Positions 20,001 to 30,129 of a stretch of 64,000 nt of DNA are shown here, in pieces. The notes below the pieces were generated by a model. The model was not told the origin of the DNA, did not search any database, and worked only from the letters and a program-made list of their open reading frames with translations. Location: NCBI GenBank assembly GCA_033032175.1, contig JAVKPJ010000043.1, forward strand, positions 1 through 64,000. The letters are read 5' to 3'. Position 1 is the stretch's first letter; each line of letters opens with the position of its first letter. Both the position numbers and the translations under genes were made by a program. Origin of the DNA: Saturnia japonica. Taxonomy: Eukaryota; Arthropoda; Insecta; Lepidoptera; Saturniidae.

Positions 20001-20138
20001 CCAATTGTCCCTGAGAGGTACAAAATAAGGTTCCGCTACAACCGCTATTTGTATAGACCACTCAGCCATAGTTTGAACCAAAAGGTCTTGGGCTACAGCC
20101 GAGTGATTAATATTTGTCTGCAAAAACCTATAACCCAT
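17043..20138 (-). CDS. E4 ORF2: endonuclease/reverse transcriptase, open
   Basis: 1031 residues. The endonuclease has QTNINHS, AEPYFVP, GDFNAKS, SIVDLTF and SDH. The RT has SAYRPIVLLDE, VSLDIANAFN, GVPQGSVLGP and CYADDTLV. The C-terminal knuckle is CHHCNGCDIDTVDHTVEVC, with two or so extra residues in its spacer. The C-terminus is about 20 residues shorter than in E3 and E11 and lacks their Arg-rich tail. The motif FREGRST of other copies reads FREGWST here through a single CGG to TGG change (18504-18506), which may weaken the enzyme. The ATG overlaps an in-frame TAA as TAATG, two codons after the ORF1 stop, consistent with stop-start coupling. Confidence 0.94.
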   Translation of the reverse strand: MGYRFLQTNINHSAVAQDLLVQTMAEWSIQIAVVAEPYFVPLRDNWVGDVTKTVAIISTSNVGSPTMTAILKDSGFVAVKWGAIVLLGVYFSPNKSLAEFEAFLDRLATFILRTLPCPILMAGDFNAKSVAWGSPASDMRGEILQEWALETGLSIVNRGSVNTCIRQQGGSIVDLTFATPDVARRIRDWRVVEDVESLSDHLYIRFDVHVSPSSTVPIANVSSSPRWAVKRLKLDLLVEASIVASWVPPPNGPVNIVEEASWFRDTMTRISDAAMPRVQSQQSRRQVYWWSGEIARLRTMCVAARRQYARHRRLRRGRNATLEVLYYDAYREAKKTLQVSIRKAKVQAREDLLRTLDRDPWGRPYRLVLGSLRLRAPPIALSIQPLLLESILSSLFPVRAGHSPPFTASSIDTGRDIVDVVPSVTEAELGVAVRRLRARNTAPGPDGILGRVWVLALGALGDRLRRLFTACLQMGQFPPQWKVGRLILLRKQNRPVDSPSAYRPIVLLDEAGKLFERVISRRLIRHLKDVGPDLSPVQFGFREGWSTIDAILRVKTLSEVAVSQGGVLLAVSLDIANAFNSLPWECINEALRLHNVPKYLCRIIGSYLEGRHVTCVGQDGSTHQREMSCGVPQGSVLGPLLWNIGYDWVLRGFLLPGAAVTCYADDTLVVAHGNTLRDAIHLVTASVEQIVERIRLMGLEVALHKTEAMCFHGPRRAPPAGSNLIIDGIRIEIGSKMKYLGIVLDSKWSFCEHFRQLAPKAMRSASALAGLLPNIGGAGATCRSLYMGVVRSMVMYGAPVWRVALTANNSAVLRRLHRMMAIRVIRGYRTVSYEASCLLASSPPWELVAYALAAMYTWRAEKSVRGVTTLLREIETQRAYWGTVISDMWREKLSLPTAGLRTIEAIRPVFSEWMDRGHGFLTYRLVQVLTGHGCFGEYLHQIAGRELTSECHHCNGCDIDTVDHTVEVCPAWALQRNELAAVIGNDLSLPALIQAMVASEGSWHAVTSFCESVLHQKEEAERFREREPHAP

Positions 20139-20146
20139 TATAATTA
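20136..20146 (-). promoter_or_regulatory. E4 ORF1/ORF2 stop-start region ending in TAATG
   Basis: The order is TAA TTA TAATG: ORF1 stop, one codon, then a second in-frame TAA overlapping the ORF2 ATG. It keeps the UAAUG signature known from SART1. Confidence 0.6.
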
Positions 20147-22294
20147 TTGCATAGCCCCCTTTCCTTTGGACCTCTCAGTGGTACCAGGTGCAGTCTTAGC
20201 TGCATAATCTTTAGGCCGCTTAGAAATCATGGCCGCCTTGCCCTTTTTCGTGACAGAGAGAGCACAGGAACTACCTCCTAAACGATGATCCGCCTGTCGC
20301 TTGGCCTCAGCACAAACTGTACAATGTGGAGCAGCTGAGCAATTCACAGCCTTATGACCTACCATACCACAGCGAAAACACTGCTGACTGCGGTCAATCT
20401 CTGCTTTACATCGCTGCTTGATGTGACCCGTTTCTAAGCAACGGTAACACCTAGACGCTTTAGGCTTCAACAGCCTGACCTGTGTTGCTACCCAACCTAT
20501 CATCAATCTATTTTCTTGAGTAAGCTTCTTAGCCGCCGCCACTGGACAACGAACCCACACAGTACTAGTACCATATGGAGCTCGGCGTATTTCGCCCACT
20601 CTAACCTGACTGACGGAGCAGTTTCCCTTTGACGCGATCACATTAGCAATCTCTTCACTTGTGACAGAGTCGTCCAGTCCCAGCACACGCAGGTCAGCAC
20701 ATTTGGCAGGCCTGGTTACCTCAACTATTCCTTCTCCGATAGATTCAATAAATGCAGCTCTCAGCTTCTCAGCCAGAAGATCTGCCTTTTCGCAACTGGT
20801 GACCCCAGGTACCTCCAATTTACGGGCACCGGAAGCCGTCTCCTTAACTTTGATATAAGGTATACCCAGAGTGGACACATCTACTTTATTTTTTGCCAGT
20901 GTGATCACCTTCTGATAGTTAATCCCTTTATCTTCAGCTCCTGGTCTCAAAGTCAACACGATTGCTGAAGTTCGCGGGACCACAAGTTTAGCCTGAGCCA
21001 CTTTCGATTGCAGTTCCTTCTTTTGCATGTCAGCTTTTTTAGCACCTCTCTTTGTTACCGCTGACCAATCTTCTGCCACTATTGCAGCCGGTTGAGAAGG
21101 AGCCGGTTGCAAACGCGCTGCCTCCGCAGCCCTGGCCGCCAAAGACTTCTTCTTTTTGCGGCTTTTCCCAATTGTCGCAGCTGTTACTGCAGAATTAGAT
21201 CCAAGCTTCTCAGCCATATCAATTTCTACCACCTCTCGAACAGAATTCAGGCCTGCAACCAACGGCAGACGCAAAGGTCTCCCTTCCAGCACATCCATTA
21301 ATGCATTCATTTTAGAGTGCATCTCATTTATTGCGTGATCAAACATATCTTTGGTAACGACTGATGAATCCACTTTTTGGGACCCTGTTTTACGCGGCCG
21401 CAACAAAGGAAGAACATCTTGTCGCGGCGAACTTTCTAGAGCAGGTGCGGCCAAACTAGTAACCACAGGGGTGGAATTGACAGCAACAACAGGCTGCAAT
21501 TGGCGAGCCATATGCAAGTCCGCTCGCAACTCCGCCATCTCCTTGCAGAGACGATCTATCTCTGCCCCCTGCTTTGCCTCAGTAGACTTTAGGGCTTCAT
21601 ACGCGTCCTGAAGCTTTTTAAATTCCTCAGAAGCAGTCCTGTTTGCCAAAGTAGCAGCCCTTTCCGTAATAGAAGCTGCTGCCTCTTTTAGAGCACGCTG
21701 AAATGTTCCCTTCAAATTTCGGGATTTCTTTACGACGTCGAGAACAATCTCAACGTCCTCTTGGATTCCCTTTCTTAAATCCATTACTAACTCCTCGTCA
21801 GTAGCAGGAATAATGGACCTCCTAACCAAACGGTCCCGCCTCGCTTGCGATGCTATTGCCGCCACCTCTTCCTCCGCCTTAAGGTAGAGCTCTTCCTCCC
21901 TAAGGCGAATGAGTTTTGCCTTCGCTTTTGCCAAACCCCTGAATTGTCCTGTAGTTGGGGGGCGTCCTCTGCCCCTTTTTTTTACTGAAGATGCAGGGGT
22001 ACATTGTCCTGTTACACCGGCATCCCCATCCGAATCTGAAGAGGAATGGGAAACTTGCTGAAATCCCCCCCTCCTCAGACTACGTACCTTAGCAAGAGGA
22101 ACATCACTCCCCTCACTAGCTGTAGCCATAGCTCCTCTACTTCCCTCACTTTCTTCTGAATGACCCTCCAAAGGTGTACTGCCCTTAAGACATACAGGAG
22201 GACAGACAGATGTAGAAGTAGCAGCACTCTCCACATCCAGACGTACTTTATCATCTCCGGTTTTCAATTTTTTATTAGAATTTGAACACTTCAT
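20144..22294 (-). CDS. E4 ORF1: gag-like protein with three zinc knuckles, intact
   Basis: About 716 residues from the ATG at 22292-22294. The upstream GTG extension is disregarded because GTGGGAACAAAAATG is leader sequence shared with E1. Order of parts: Ser-rich acidic N-terminus (SSSDSDGDAG), AT-hook-like KKRGRGRPPTTG, a coiled-coil region with KSRNLKGTFQRALKEAAAS, a Lys-rich stretch (KSRKKKKS), and the RRM-like segments SAIVLTLRPGA and LRVLGLDDS. The knuckles are CYRCLETGHIKQRC, CFRCGMVGHKAVNC and a third beginning CTVCAEAKRQADH. Expected to package element RNA and act with ORF2 at the telomere. Confidence 0.93.
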   Translation of the reverse strand: MKCSNSNKKLKTGDDKVRLDVESAATSTSVCPPVCLKGSTPLEGHSEESEGSRGAMATASEGSDVPLAKVRSLRRGGFQQVSHSSSDSDGDAGVTGQCTPASSVKKRGRGRPPTTGQFRGLAKAKAKLIRLREEELYLKAEEEVAAIASQARRDRLVRRSIIPATDEELVMDLRKGIQEDVEIVLDVVKKSRNLKGTFQRALKEAAASITERAATLANRTASEEFKKLQDAYEALKSTEAKQGAEIDRLCKEMAELRADLHMARQLQPVVAVNSTPVVTSLAAPALESSPRQDVLPLLRPRKTGSQKVDSSVVTKDMFDHAINEMHSKMNALMDVLEGRPLRLPLVAGLNSVREVVEIDMAEKLGSNSAVTAATIGKSRKKKKSLAARAAEAARLQPAPSQPAAIVAEDWSAVTKRGAKKADMQKKELQSKVAQAKLVVPRTSAIVLTLRPGAEDKGINYQKVITLAKNKVDVSTLGIPYIKVKETASGARKLEVPGVTSCEKADLLAEKLRAAFIESIGEGIVEVTRPAKCADLRVLGLDDSVTSEEIANVIASKGNCSVSQVRVGEIRRAPYGTSTVWVRCPVAAAKKLTQENRLMIGWVATQVRLLKPKASRCYRCLETGHIKQRCKAEIDRSQQCFRCGMVGHKAVNCSAAPHCTVCAEAKRQADHRLGGSSCALSVTKKGKAAMISKRPKDYAAKTAPGTTERSKGKGAMQ

Positions 22295-22696
22295 TTTTGT
22301 TCCCACGAAAATGGCGGAAATATACGGTCCACCCAGGCAGTGCCCCCTGTGCCTGGGTAAGCCTACCTTAACCCGTCAAGAGAGTCGGCCGGTTCTCTGA
22401 CGGGGGTTGCACTAGAGACTGAACATCCCATCAGCCATGCATCCTCTCGCGGTGCACCGCCGCTTAGGATTCGGGGTAATTTTTTTATAGAGGTTTTCTT
22501 CCTCGCAGTCCGGGCGGTTAAGCCAAGACCCTCGGTCCCATACGAAGCCGCGAGACGTGACCACGACACTCCGATGGGATTACGAGATCGACGGTCTGTC
22601 CGCCCGACGGCAGTGTGAGTACTCGCCGAGCCCGCCAACACACCACGTTCTTCGACCCCTCTAACTAGCAGAGGGACGGTAAACGTAGCCCCCCTC

Positions 22697-22774
22697 GTCA
22701 GGTATTCGCCGTCGGCCGTGAAGCGGCCGCCGTTGCCCGGGATGCACCACGCGGAGGTTCCTGACTCGCACCCC
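22697..22774 (-). ncRNA. HDV-like self-cleaving ribozyme at E4 5' end
   Basis: As in E3, but the strand before P2' reads GGCGAAUA. Its CGAA is the same base order as in the HDV genomic ribozyme, so the N of CNRA varies while C, R and A are kept. Confidence 0.82.
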
Positions 22775-22798
22775 AACCTAACCTAACCTAACCTAACC
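22775..22798 (-). repeat. Telomere repeat tract, 24 nt
   Basis: AACCT units ending in AACC between E4 and N2. Confidence 0.97.
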
Positions 22799-23684
22799 TT
22801 TTTTTTTTTTTTTTTTTTTTTAGTTTGGGAAAACCCATCATGGGTACCAGCCCGCCGCGGAGGACAGTAGACTGGTTATGTGGGACTGTACCCACTAAAA
22901 ACCCAAACATCGCCTCCGGAGCGCTTGGCGTCGGGGGCACAGGAATCGCTTGCGCATTACCTCTGTGTCCACCGACAAGCGCTGTCCCCCCGAAGAGAGG
23001 CTCTCCCCACTGGGACGCCCATCACCGACCGCAGCCCCAGCCTCCGTTCAATTTTTCACGAGGTTTTATTCCTCGGTGATTTTTAAGGAGGTTTTCTTCC
23101 TCCGGGTTCAGGCCCACACGTCCACCAGAACCCGACGCCTGGTGATTTTTTAACGAGGTTGTCTTCCTCGGTAATTTTTTAACGAGGTTTTCTTCCTCCA
23201 GGCTCCGGCCCCGCAGGACCAGAACCCCGCCCTTGTGATTTTTTAAAGAGGTTGTCTTCCTCTCAATTTTTTAGCGAGGTTTTCTTCCTCTCGGTCGCAG
23301 AGGACAGGGAGAGCGGCACAACGAAACACCGACACGCCTCTTCCCCTGCGACCCCACCGCGTCCGCCATCTTTTAGCGACGGTGGCGACCCCGTCGAGGC
23401 CGCGGAAGGTAGGGTGAGCGGCACAACGAAACACCGACACACCTCTCCCGCCGCGGCCTGTCTCCTTCAGCCGCGGTGCCTCCCATACGACACCGCGGCT
23501 CGCCTCAGCGGCGGTGGCGCCCATACACCACCGCAACCTACTGTTGGCCGCTTCGTCTGGGCTCTTATGCCCAAAGCCCTGACTAGCAGCCTCGCCTGTG
23601 GGTTCCTCTTGGCTTCACCGTGGGGGACCAAGCCACGGTTACTAAGCCCCCCCGCCACGACAAGGCGGGAACCCTCCGGGGGGG
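22799..23684 (-). mobile_element. N2: short non-autonomous telomeric retroelement
   Basis: 886 bp, poly(A) at 22799-22821. Same termini and order as N1; differences are chiefly in the hairpin array (23057-23292, six units in place of seven). No gag or RT sequence. The 97-codon - strand frame at 23243-23536 is identical to the one in N1 but consists of two copies of a GRGVSVFRCAA repeat that reflects the DNA duplication, so it is probably not a gene. Confidence 0.88.
23600..23684 (-). ncRNA. Candidate HDV-like ribozyme at N2 5' end
   Basis: P1 C7/G7, perfect P2 GGGUUCC/GGAACCC, P3 GCC/GGC with 7-nt loop, P4 ACCGUGG/CCACGGU, and AGCCAAGA before P2'. Confidence 0.62.
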
Positions 23685-23691
23685 AACCTAA

Positions 23692-23693
<2 letters not shown>
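23685..23693 (-). repeat. Telomere repeat tract, 9 nt
   Basis: AACCTAACC only, between N2 and E5. Confidence 0.95.
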
Positions 23694-23726
<33 letters not shown>

Positions 23727-24051
23727 CGTGGGGAAATCCTACATGGATCCGCCTCCCGAGCCGGGCAGCTCGAGAGGGGTATGTCAGACTCTTACTGACT
23801 AAAACCCCACGGTGTTCTCCACACACCTATGTGGCCGGGGAGCAGGAACTGCAAGCAATAACTTCCACTCAACCCGGCAGGTGTCAGCCCCTCATGAGGG
23901 GCCTCTTCCTTCGGTCTGAGGGGTCGGATGATTGGACACCCTCTGACGAACCGTCGAGGGGCGCAACGAACACAGATGCGCCTCGCCTCGGGCCTGTGCA
24001 TTAGCTGCAAGGGCGAAGGACGTGCCCGCGTCCAACGCCCGCAGGCCTTAT

Positions 24052-27000
24052 TTACGGCGGCTGTAGGTCATCCCTGACACGTCGCCGCCGTACGGTTCGT
24101 CGACCGCGGGAGGGGAGCTGTGATGCCTGCTCCCTCTCCCTCTCCGCCACCTCCTTAGTGAGCATAACGTCCTCGCAGAATGAGGCGACGGAGTTCCATC
24201 CGGTCTCGCTCTCGACCATGGACTTCACAACAGTCGAGAGCGAGAGATCCAGGCCAATCACCGCGACGAGCTCGCGGCGTGGCGTTTCCCAGGCGGGACA
24301 TTCTTCGAGGGTGTGCTGTGCGGTGTCCCTCGCACAGCCACAATGGTGGCACCCTGCTGTTGGTTCCCGGCCTATACGACACAGGTAGCTCCCGAAACAG
24401 CCGTGTCCCGAGAGCACCTGCGTTAGCCGGAATGTCAGGGTGCCGTGCCGCCTGGTTAGCCATTCGGCCAATACGGGCCGAACGGCATCCACTGTTGCCA
24501 CGCCCGAGCTCGGTCGCTCAAGTCGTCGGCGCCACTCGTCCACCACTAGGACCTGGTGGAACTGTGACCTCAGCGCCTCGATTTCCCGAGGCGCGAGTCG
24601 TAAACCTTGCTCCAGCGCCTCCACGCGTCGAAGATACAGAGACGCGTGGACTCTCGCCTCCAGGTCCCAGGGTGGGGATCCGGCTAGAAGGGAGGCCGCC
24701 TCGAAAGAGATCGTGCGGTACCCACGGGTGGCTCTTATAGACATCGCCCGCTGCGGTCTTCGCAATTGGGCAATGTTCGTGGCCGTCAGGCCGTACGCCC
24801 ATACGGGTGCCCCGTACAAGGCCATAGACCGCACGATTCCTAGGTACAGCTTCCGGCAAGAGGAATTAGGCCCCCCCATGTTCGGCAGCAGTCGGGCTAA
24901 CGCACCCGCTGCGCTCATGAGACGGGGAGCCAGTTGCCGGAAGTGCTCTTCGAAGGTCCATCGGCTGTCGAGGACGAGGCCGAGATACTTCATGGACGAC
25001 TCGACACCGATGGACACGCCTCCCACGACAATCTGGGATCCTTGAGGCGGCGCATTCCGAGGCCCATGGAAGAACAGAGCCTCGGATTTACGCAGCGCCA
25101 CCTCCAGCCCCAGTCGCCGGATCCTTCCAACGACTTGAGCGACACACGCTGTCGCTAACATCATTGCGTCGCGGTGCGTCTTCCCCCGAGCCAACACCAG
25201 CGTGTCATCAGCGTAGCACACGACGCTAGCGCCTCGGAGGAGCGCACCGCGCAACACCCAGTCGTATCCGATGTTCCAGAGTAGGGGCCCTAGCACTGAC
25301 CCCTGGGGAACACCGGATACGACGTCTCGCCGACCGATCCCTTCTTGAGCCGGGAAGGTTACGTACCTCTCACTGAGGTACGCCCCGACTATGCGGCGGA
25401 GGTAGGTCGGCACTCCATGAAAACGGAGTGCCTCTCTAATTGTAGCCCAGGGCAAGGTGTTAAAAGCGTTGGCGATGTCAAGAGACACCGCCAGTACCAC
25501 CTCGCCCCGAGCAATTGCTTCCTCCGCCTGGATCTTCACACGCATTATGGCGTCGATTGTGGAGCGCCCCTGGCGGAAGCCATACTGGTTATCCGCCAGA
25601 TCCGGCCCTATTGTTGTTAAGTGCTGGACGAGGCGGACTGCGATTATCCGCTCGCAGAGCTTCGCCACCTCGTCCAACAGCACTATGGGCCGGTATGCGG
25701 ACGGAGAGTCCGCAGGGCGCCCCGCTTTCCTGAGCAGGACCAGCTTGCCGGTTTTCCATAAACGAGGAAACCGGCCTGCTGAAGACACGCCGTGAAGATT
25801 CCCAAAAGCCGGGGCTCGAGGGCCTCTTGAGCCAGGACCCATGCACGACCAGGTATGCCGTCAGGTCCTGGGGCGGTGTTTTTCGCTTGCATGCGTTTCA
25901 CCGCCGCCCTCAACTCTTCCCGGGTCACCTCGGGGACCTCGTTGTCGTCGTCATAGTGGTCCGAGTTGGGCGCAGCCATGGGCGGAACCATCTGCGGTGG
26001 CGTGTGGTCTGCGCTTGAGGGGAACAGAGCGGCCACCACCTCTTGGAGGAGCTGCGGCTCAAGACTCTGGGTTACCGGGGGGGCACACTGACGTAACTTG
26101 CCACGTACCATTCGGTACGGGCGCCCCCACGGGTCCCGATTCAGCGTCTCCAGCAGCTCCTCCCTGGCTAGAGTCTTCGATTGTTCGATAGCCCTACGGA
26201 GGGCCAGTTTGGCCGCTCTGTACTCCTCGTAGAGCTCCTCCTCCGTAGAAGACGCGGACTGCACGCGGCCTCGCCTGCGTCGCTCCCTGGTGTACCGGCG
26301 TCGGACAGCCACACACGCTACGCGAAATTGCGCGATTTCATCAGTCCACCAGTACACTTGACGCCTGGCGGGTATCGGCCCCTTAATTCGGGGCATTGCC
26401 GCGTCGCAGACCCCTGTCATTTCCACTCGCAGCTGCTCCGCCTCTTCGTCAACGTCTGCAGCCTGGTCGGATGATTCGTCAGTCACCCAGGCCTGCAAGA
26501 CGGATGCCTCCAGAAGCGCTTCACGATCGAGGCGCTTCAACGCCCAACGCGGACCTTGCTCTGCGGGGGTCCTCCGGACTGGTCCGCCCGATGTTTGGGT
26601 GGAGATGTCGAACCGTATATATCGGTGGTCCGACAACGTCTCCACTCCCTCAAGGACTTTCCAGCCCGAAACACGGCGCGCTAAAGCAGGACTAGCGAAC
26701 GTGAGGTCCACTATTGAACCGCCCTGCTGTCGCACGCACGTGTTGACAGACCCCCGATTAAGAAGAAGCAGGCCCGTTTCGATGGCCCACTCCTCCAGAG
26801 CCCCGCCCCTGGCGTCCGTTGACGGGGAACTCCAAGCCGTTGACTTTGCATTGAAGTCCCCGAGAACTAGGACGGGGCGAGGATTACTACGACCGACGAC
26901 GCTGCCTAACTCCCCGAGGAGACCCTCGAAGTCGGCGAGACCACTACTTGGGGGTGCATACACCCCCACTACCACCACGTCACCGAAATGCGCTACTGCG

Positions 27001-27227
27001 TACCCCTGACCCCTCGAGATGTTAGAGAAGGGCAGGGCACCAGCAGCGGCCTGGGACACTAAGGCCACCGAGCCGTCCAGATCACTCACCCAGTTATCGG
27101 CGGGTGGGACAAAGTACGGCTCAGCCATCACGGCGACGTGGATCAACCCTTGCGCCATACTCTGTAACATGAGGTCCTGAGCTCTGGCGCAGTGGTTGAG
27201 ATTACCTTGAAGAAAATGGAGTGCCAT
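24052..27227 (-). pseudogene. E5 ORF2: endonuclease/reverse transcriptase, one frameshift
   Basis: Full endonuclease (QGNLNH, AEPYFVP, GDFNAKS, SIVDLTF, SDHRYIRF) and full RT (QYGFRQGRST, VSLDIANAFN, GVPQGSVLGP, CYADDTLV), then CHHCGCARDTAQHTLEEC. The single break is a lost base in a CCC run at 25771-25776, between the FTACLQQ and WKTGKLVLL segments. It splits the protein into ~515 and ~540 residue parts. Apart from that the length equals that of the intact ORF2 of E10 (about 1055). The start is the ATG at 27225-27227, which shares its A with the ORF1 stop. A decayed gene or a sequencing slip are both possible; the latter is favoured because all four breaks in E5 are of this kind. Confidence 0.9.
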
Positions 27228-27229
27228 TA
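27225..27229 (-). promoter_or_regulatory. E5 UAAUG stop-start codon
   Basis: The ORF1 stop TAA and the ORF2 ATG share one A, giving TAATG exactly as described for SART1, where ORF2 is translated by termination-reinitiation. Confidence 0.75.
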
Positions 27230-29761
27230 TAATTGATGACATTCCATTTCTGCCTCCTGGGACATTGCCGGCGTCTGAGTATCCACCGGCAACGTTACGG
27301 GCTGAGAGGGACCCTTGCCCCTTTTCCTGCCTCTCCTCTTGGTACCTTTACTGGTTTTCGGCGCAGGCTTCCCACAAGCCCTACTGCCCACTCGATGACC
27401 GGCGGGCTTGTTATCGGCAGCACATACCGCACAATACGGAACTGCTTCACACCCACCGGCTTTGTGCCCCGGTTGACTACAGCGGAAACACAATTCACTG
27501 CAGTCAACCTTACAGGTGCACTTGACACCTAGGTGCCCGCCTTGGAGGCACCTGAAGCACCTTGTAGGCCGGGGCGGCAGTACTTTCACCTGCGCCGAAA
27601 CCCACCCAATAAGCAGGCGGCGGCCATCGCCCAGTCTTTTTGCTGCATCCACGGACAAGACACCACAGACGTCCACAGTCCTCTTAACCCAGGACGGACG
27701 CCGTTCGTTTTGATTTGGTCCGGTGAACACCCTGCAGTTTCAGCAACCGCAGCGACCACTTCATCCGCCGTAATAGACTCATCCAGGCCCGTGATGCGCA
27801 CGTCAGCACACCTCATGGGCCTGGAGACTTTGACACCTTCGGCTGGGACGGCTTCTCTTATCTTGGCCGCCAATGCATCCGCCTTTTCGCTACTTGCAGC
27901 GCCCGGTATCGTCAGGAGGTACCCCCCAGTTGCTGCCTTTCGCCACCGGATACCGGAAATGCCAATGTCAGCTATCCTCACATCAGTCTTAATTTTCTTG
28001 AGGACTTCCAAGTAGGAGAGTCCTCTTTTCTGCGCCTCCGGCTGTACTGTGACCGACACTGCAGTAGTTTTAGGTGACCGGAGATTAGCAGGCTTCTCCT
28101 TCTTTGAGGCCGTCTTTTTCTTCTTTTTCTTCGGCTTCTCAGGTCGGCCGTTCTTTCCAACCAGCACCCATTCCCCCTCCGCAGGTTTAGATGCCGATGG
28201 TTCTTTTCTGCTCGTAGAAGGGGCTTGTGTTGCTGGCTTGGCTGCAACCTTATTCCCCTTTTCCCCTGCTGACTTTTGAGGAATAGGGACCTCAGACGGC
28301 CGCGCTTCCAGAGTAGCTACAGTTTTCGCCGCTATTTGTTCGGCTTTTCTGTCTGCAGCCAGAGGTGGTCGGAGTCGTTTCTCTGGCTGGAGCCTATCTT
28401 GGAAAGAATCCAGGCGGGCAGTCATGATGTTCATCATTCTCTGCACCGCCTGGTCTAACACTTCTACTGTAACCACTGCCGAAGAGTCAGTTTGAGGCCC
28501 CACTTGGCGAGGCTTCGGCAGTGGGGGAAACTCCTCCCGTGCCACAGCTAACCTTTTAGGAACTGGCAGAGAGGCAGACTCCGAAAATGTGGCAGTTGCA
28601 GGACTGGGCACCTCTCTCACCACAGGCTCCAGAGAGCGGGCCTTTGCCATCTCAGCCCTTACGTCCGCGAGCTCTTTACGGAGCTCAGCCACTTCTTCCG
28701 CCTGTTTGGAGTACCTCTCCTCTAAACTTGTGTAGGCAGCCTGGACCCTCACCAACTCTTCCGAGGTAGTCCGGCTGCTAAATTCTTGGATTGCGACCGT
28801 GATAGACGCCGCTGCATCCTTCAGGGCCTTCTGGAATGTGCCCTTGAGGTTATGGGATTTTTGGGCAACTTTCAGAATAACCTCTACGTCACCAAGAACC
28901 CTCTTATTCAATTGGCAGGCAAGTTCCTCCACGGGGGCAGGGGCAGCATTTCCCTTCGCTGCACGCTCAAGCCGCGCCCGAGAGGCTAGCTCCGCCACCT
29001 CCTCCTCGGCTGAGAGACGGATTTCCTCCTCCTTGAGTTTTAGGTATCGCTCCTTTGCTGCTGCCATACCCGCATACTCCCCAGTGGTGATGGGTCGCCC
29101 TCTACCTCGCTTTGGAGACAAAACCCGAGGCCTCGTTGTTACTTCGATCTCGTCACCAGAAACGGAATCAGCAGCCGGTTCATCCATTGGATTATCGGGT
29201 TTCCGTCTTCGGAAAAACCTGCCCATATGAGGGGACAGTCCACCTTCAGCAGATTCCACAGTCTCCATCGTATCTGCGCTATTTTCACTCGCGTCTGAAA
29301 AATATTCGACGGAGAGACGGTCGATTGAAGGATTCCTCTTTAAAACCACAATCGGTATTGAATCGGTTGTCCTGTTGGTCGCCAAAGTCGTCGTTAGATC
29401 TTCACCTTGCAAAATTGTGCCCCCCCAGAAAACGCGGGGCAGCCCGGGCTAGGCCCGGAGAGGGATTCTCCTGCTCCATTGGAGCCGGTACCCTCCTGGG
29501 GTAGTTCATTTTTTAATTTTGCACTATCCATGTTTCCTTCCATTATATCAGTGGTCCGTATGCATGCCAGAGTCGTCGTGGAATGTTCCTGATCGGGAAT
29601 CCATTTTCGTGCCAAGGTCATTGTATTTAAATTAAGCTCATGTACAAATTTGCCCCCCCCAGAAAACGTGGGGCAGCCCGGGCTAGGCCCGGGGAGGGAT
29701 TCTCCAACTCCTGAGGAGCTGGTACCCTCCTGGGTAGTACTATAATATTTGTACAATCCAT
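27227..29761 (-). pseudogene. E5 ORF1: gag-like protein, three 1-nt breaks
   Basis: Starts at the ATG at 29759-29761 by analogy with E10. Breaks are GGG for GGGG at 29731-29734, C7 for C8 at 29420-29426 and CGG for CGGG at 27652-27654 (+ strand). Restoring the frame would give an N-terminus with two copies of the LPQEGT...FSGGG module, then SPKRGRGRPITTG, a coiled coil with KSHNLKGTFQKALKDAA, and a Lys-rich segment. After these come the RRM-like SVTVQPEA and VRITGLDE segments and the knuckles CFRCLQGGHLGVKC, CFRCSQPGHKAGGC and CAVCAADNKPAGH. The stop overlaps ORF2. Confidence 0.87.
29414..29740 (-). repeat. E5: two tandem ORF1 modules that are also hairpin-rich
   Basis: Two copies (about 29414-29500 and 29647-29737) of an ~90-nt block running from the C7/C8 run to CCTCCTGGG. 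Each encodes LPQEGT...GESL.G..PGCP.FSGGG and can form a CCGGG..CCCGG stem. Copy number differs between elements: one in G1 and D1, two here, three in E6 and E10. Confidence 0.8.
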
Positions 29762-30129
29762 CACCTTTACCTCCTCCTCCAGTTCGCAGTGCGCCAGCCG
29801 GGATCGGTATGAAGACAACCACTCCCGCCAGCCGCTCCCGGAATTGGGCCCTTGGGACTCAACTTGAGCCCTCATCGGCCCCAACCCGGTACTGAGTGCG
29901 CTGCTCACACGCCACACCCAGGAGTGTTTATCGGCTCTCCAGCCTAGATCCGTAGTGTTCAGCGAGACAGGGTCACCTCGAGAAGGATGTGGCTCTTCAC
30001 CACGCACTACGGTCTTGAGGTGGCAGGCTAAGGCTCTCTCCGAAAGGAAAGAGCTGTATTGCGCCTGTGGGTCCACCCCCTGCAGATCAGAGATACAAGT
30101 ACCTCATCACGCCTGCTCGACCCCGGGGG

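Larger units (their letters stand above)
16628..22774 (-). mobile_element. E4: intact full-length element, family B
   Basis: Complete from poly(A) (16628-16648) to the 5' end. Its proteins are clearly related to those of E3 but diverged, so the two are separate lineages of family B. The 3' UTR (16649-17042) is about 65 nt longer than in E3. The leader (22774-22295) is nearly the same as in E3 and E1, much closer than the ORFs are. Confidence 0.95.
23694..30129 (-). mobile_element. E5: full-length family A element with four 1-nt breaks
   Basis: Poly(A) at 23694-23724; type A leader (30124-29762) ending in GGGGTCGAGC. Five extra G (30125-30129, + strand) stand between this end and the telomere repeat, probably untemplated bases. 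The reading frames are broken only at G/C runs (25771-25776, 27652-27654, 29420-29426, 29731-29734), each one base short, so the genomic copy may in fact be intact. It forms its own subfamily (A2). Confidence 0.93.

Noticed and set aside
24052..25842. Alternative starts inside ORF2 giving separate RT-only proteins
   Set aside because: The apparent starts follow 1-nt breaks in homopolymers, and alignment with E10 shows one continuous ORF2.
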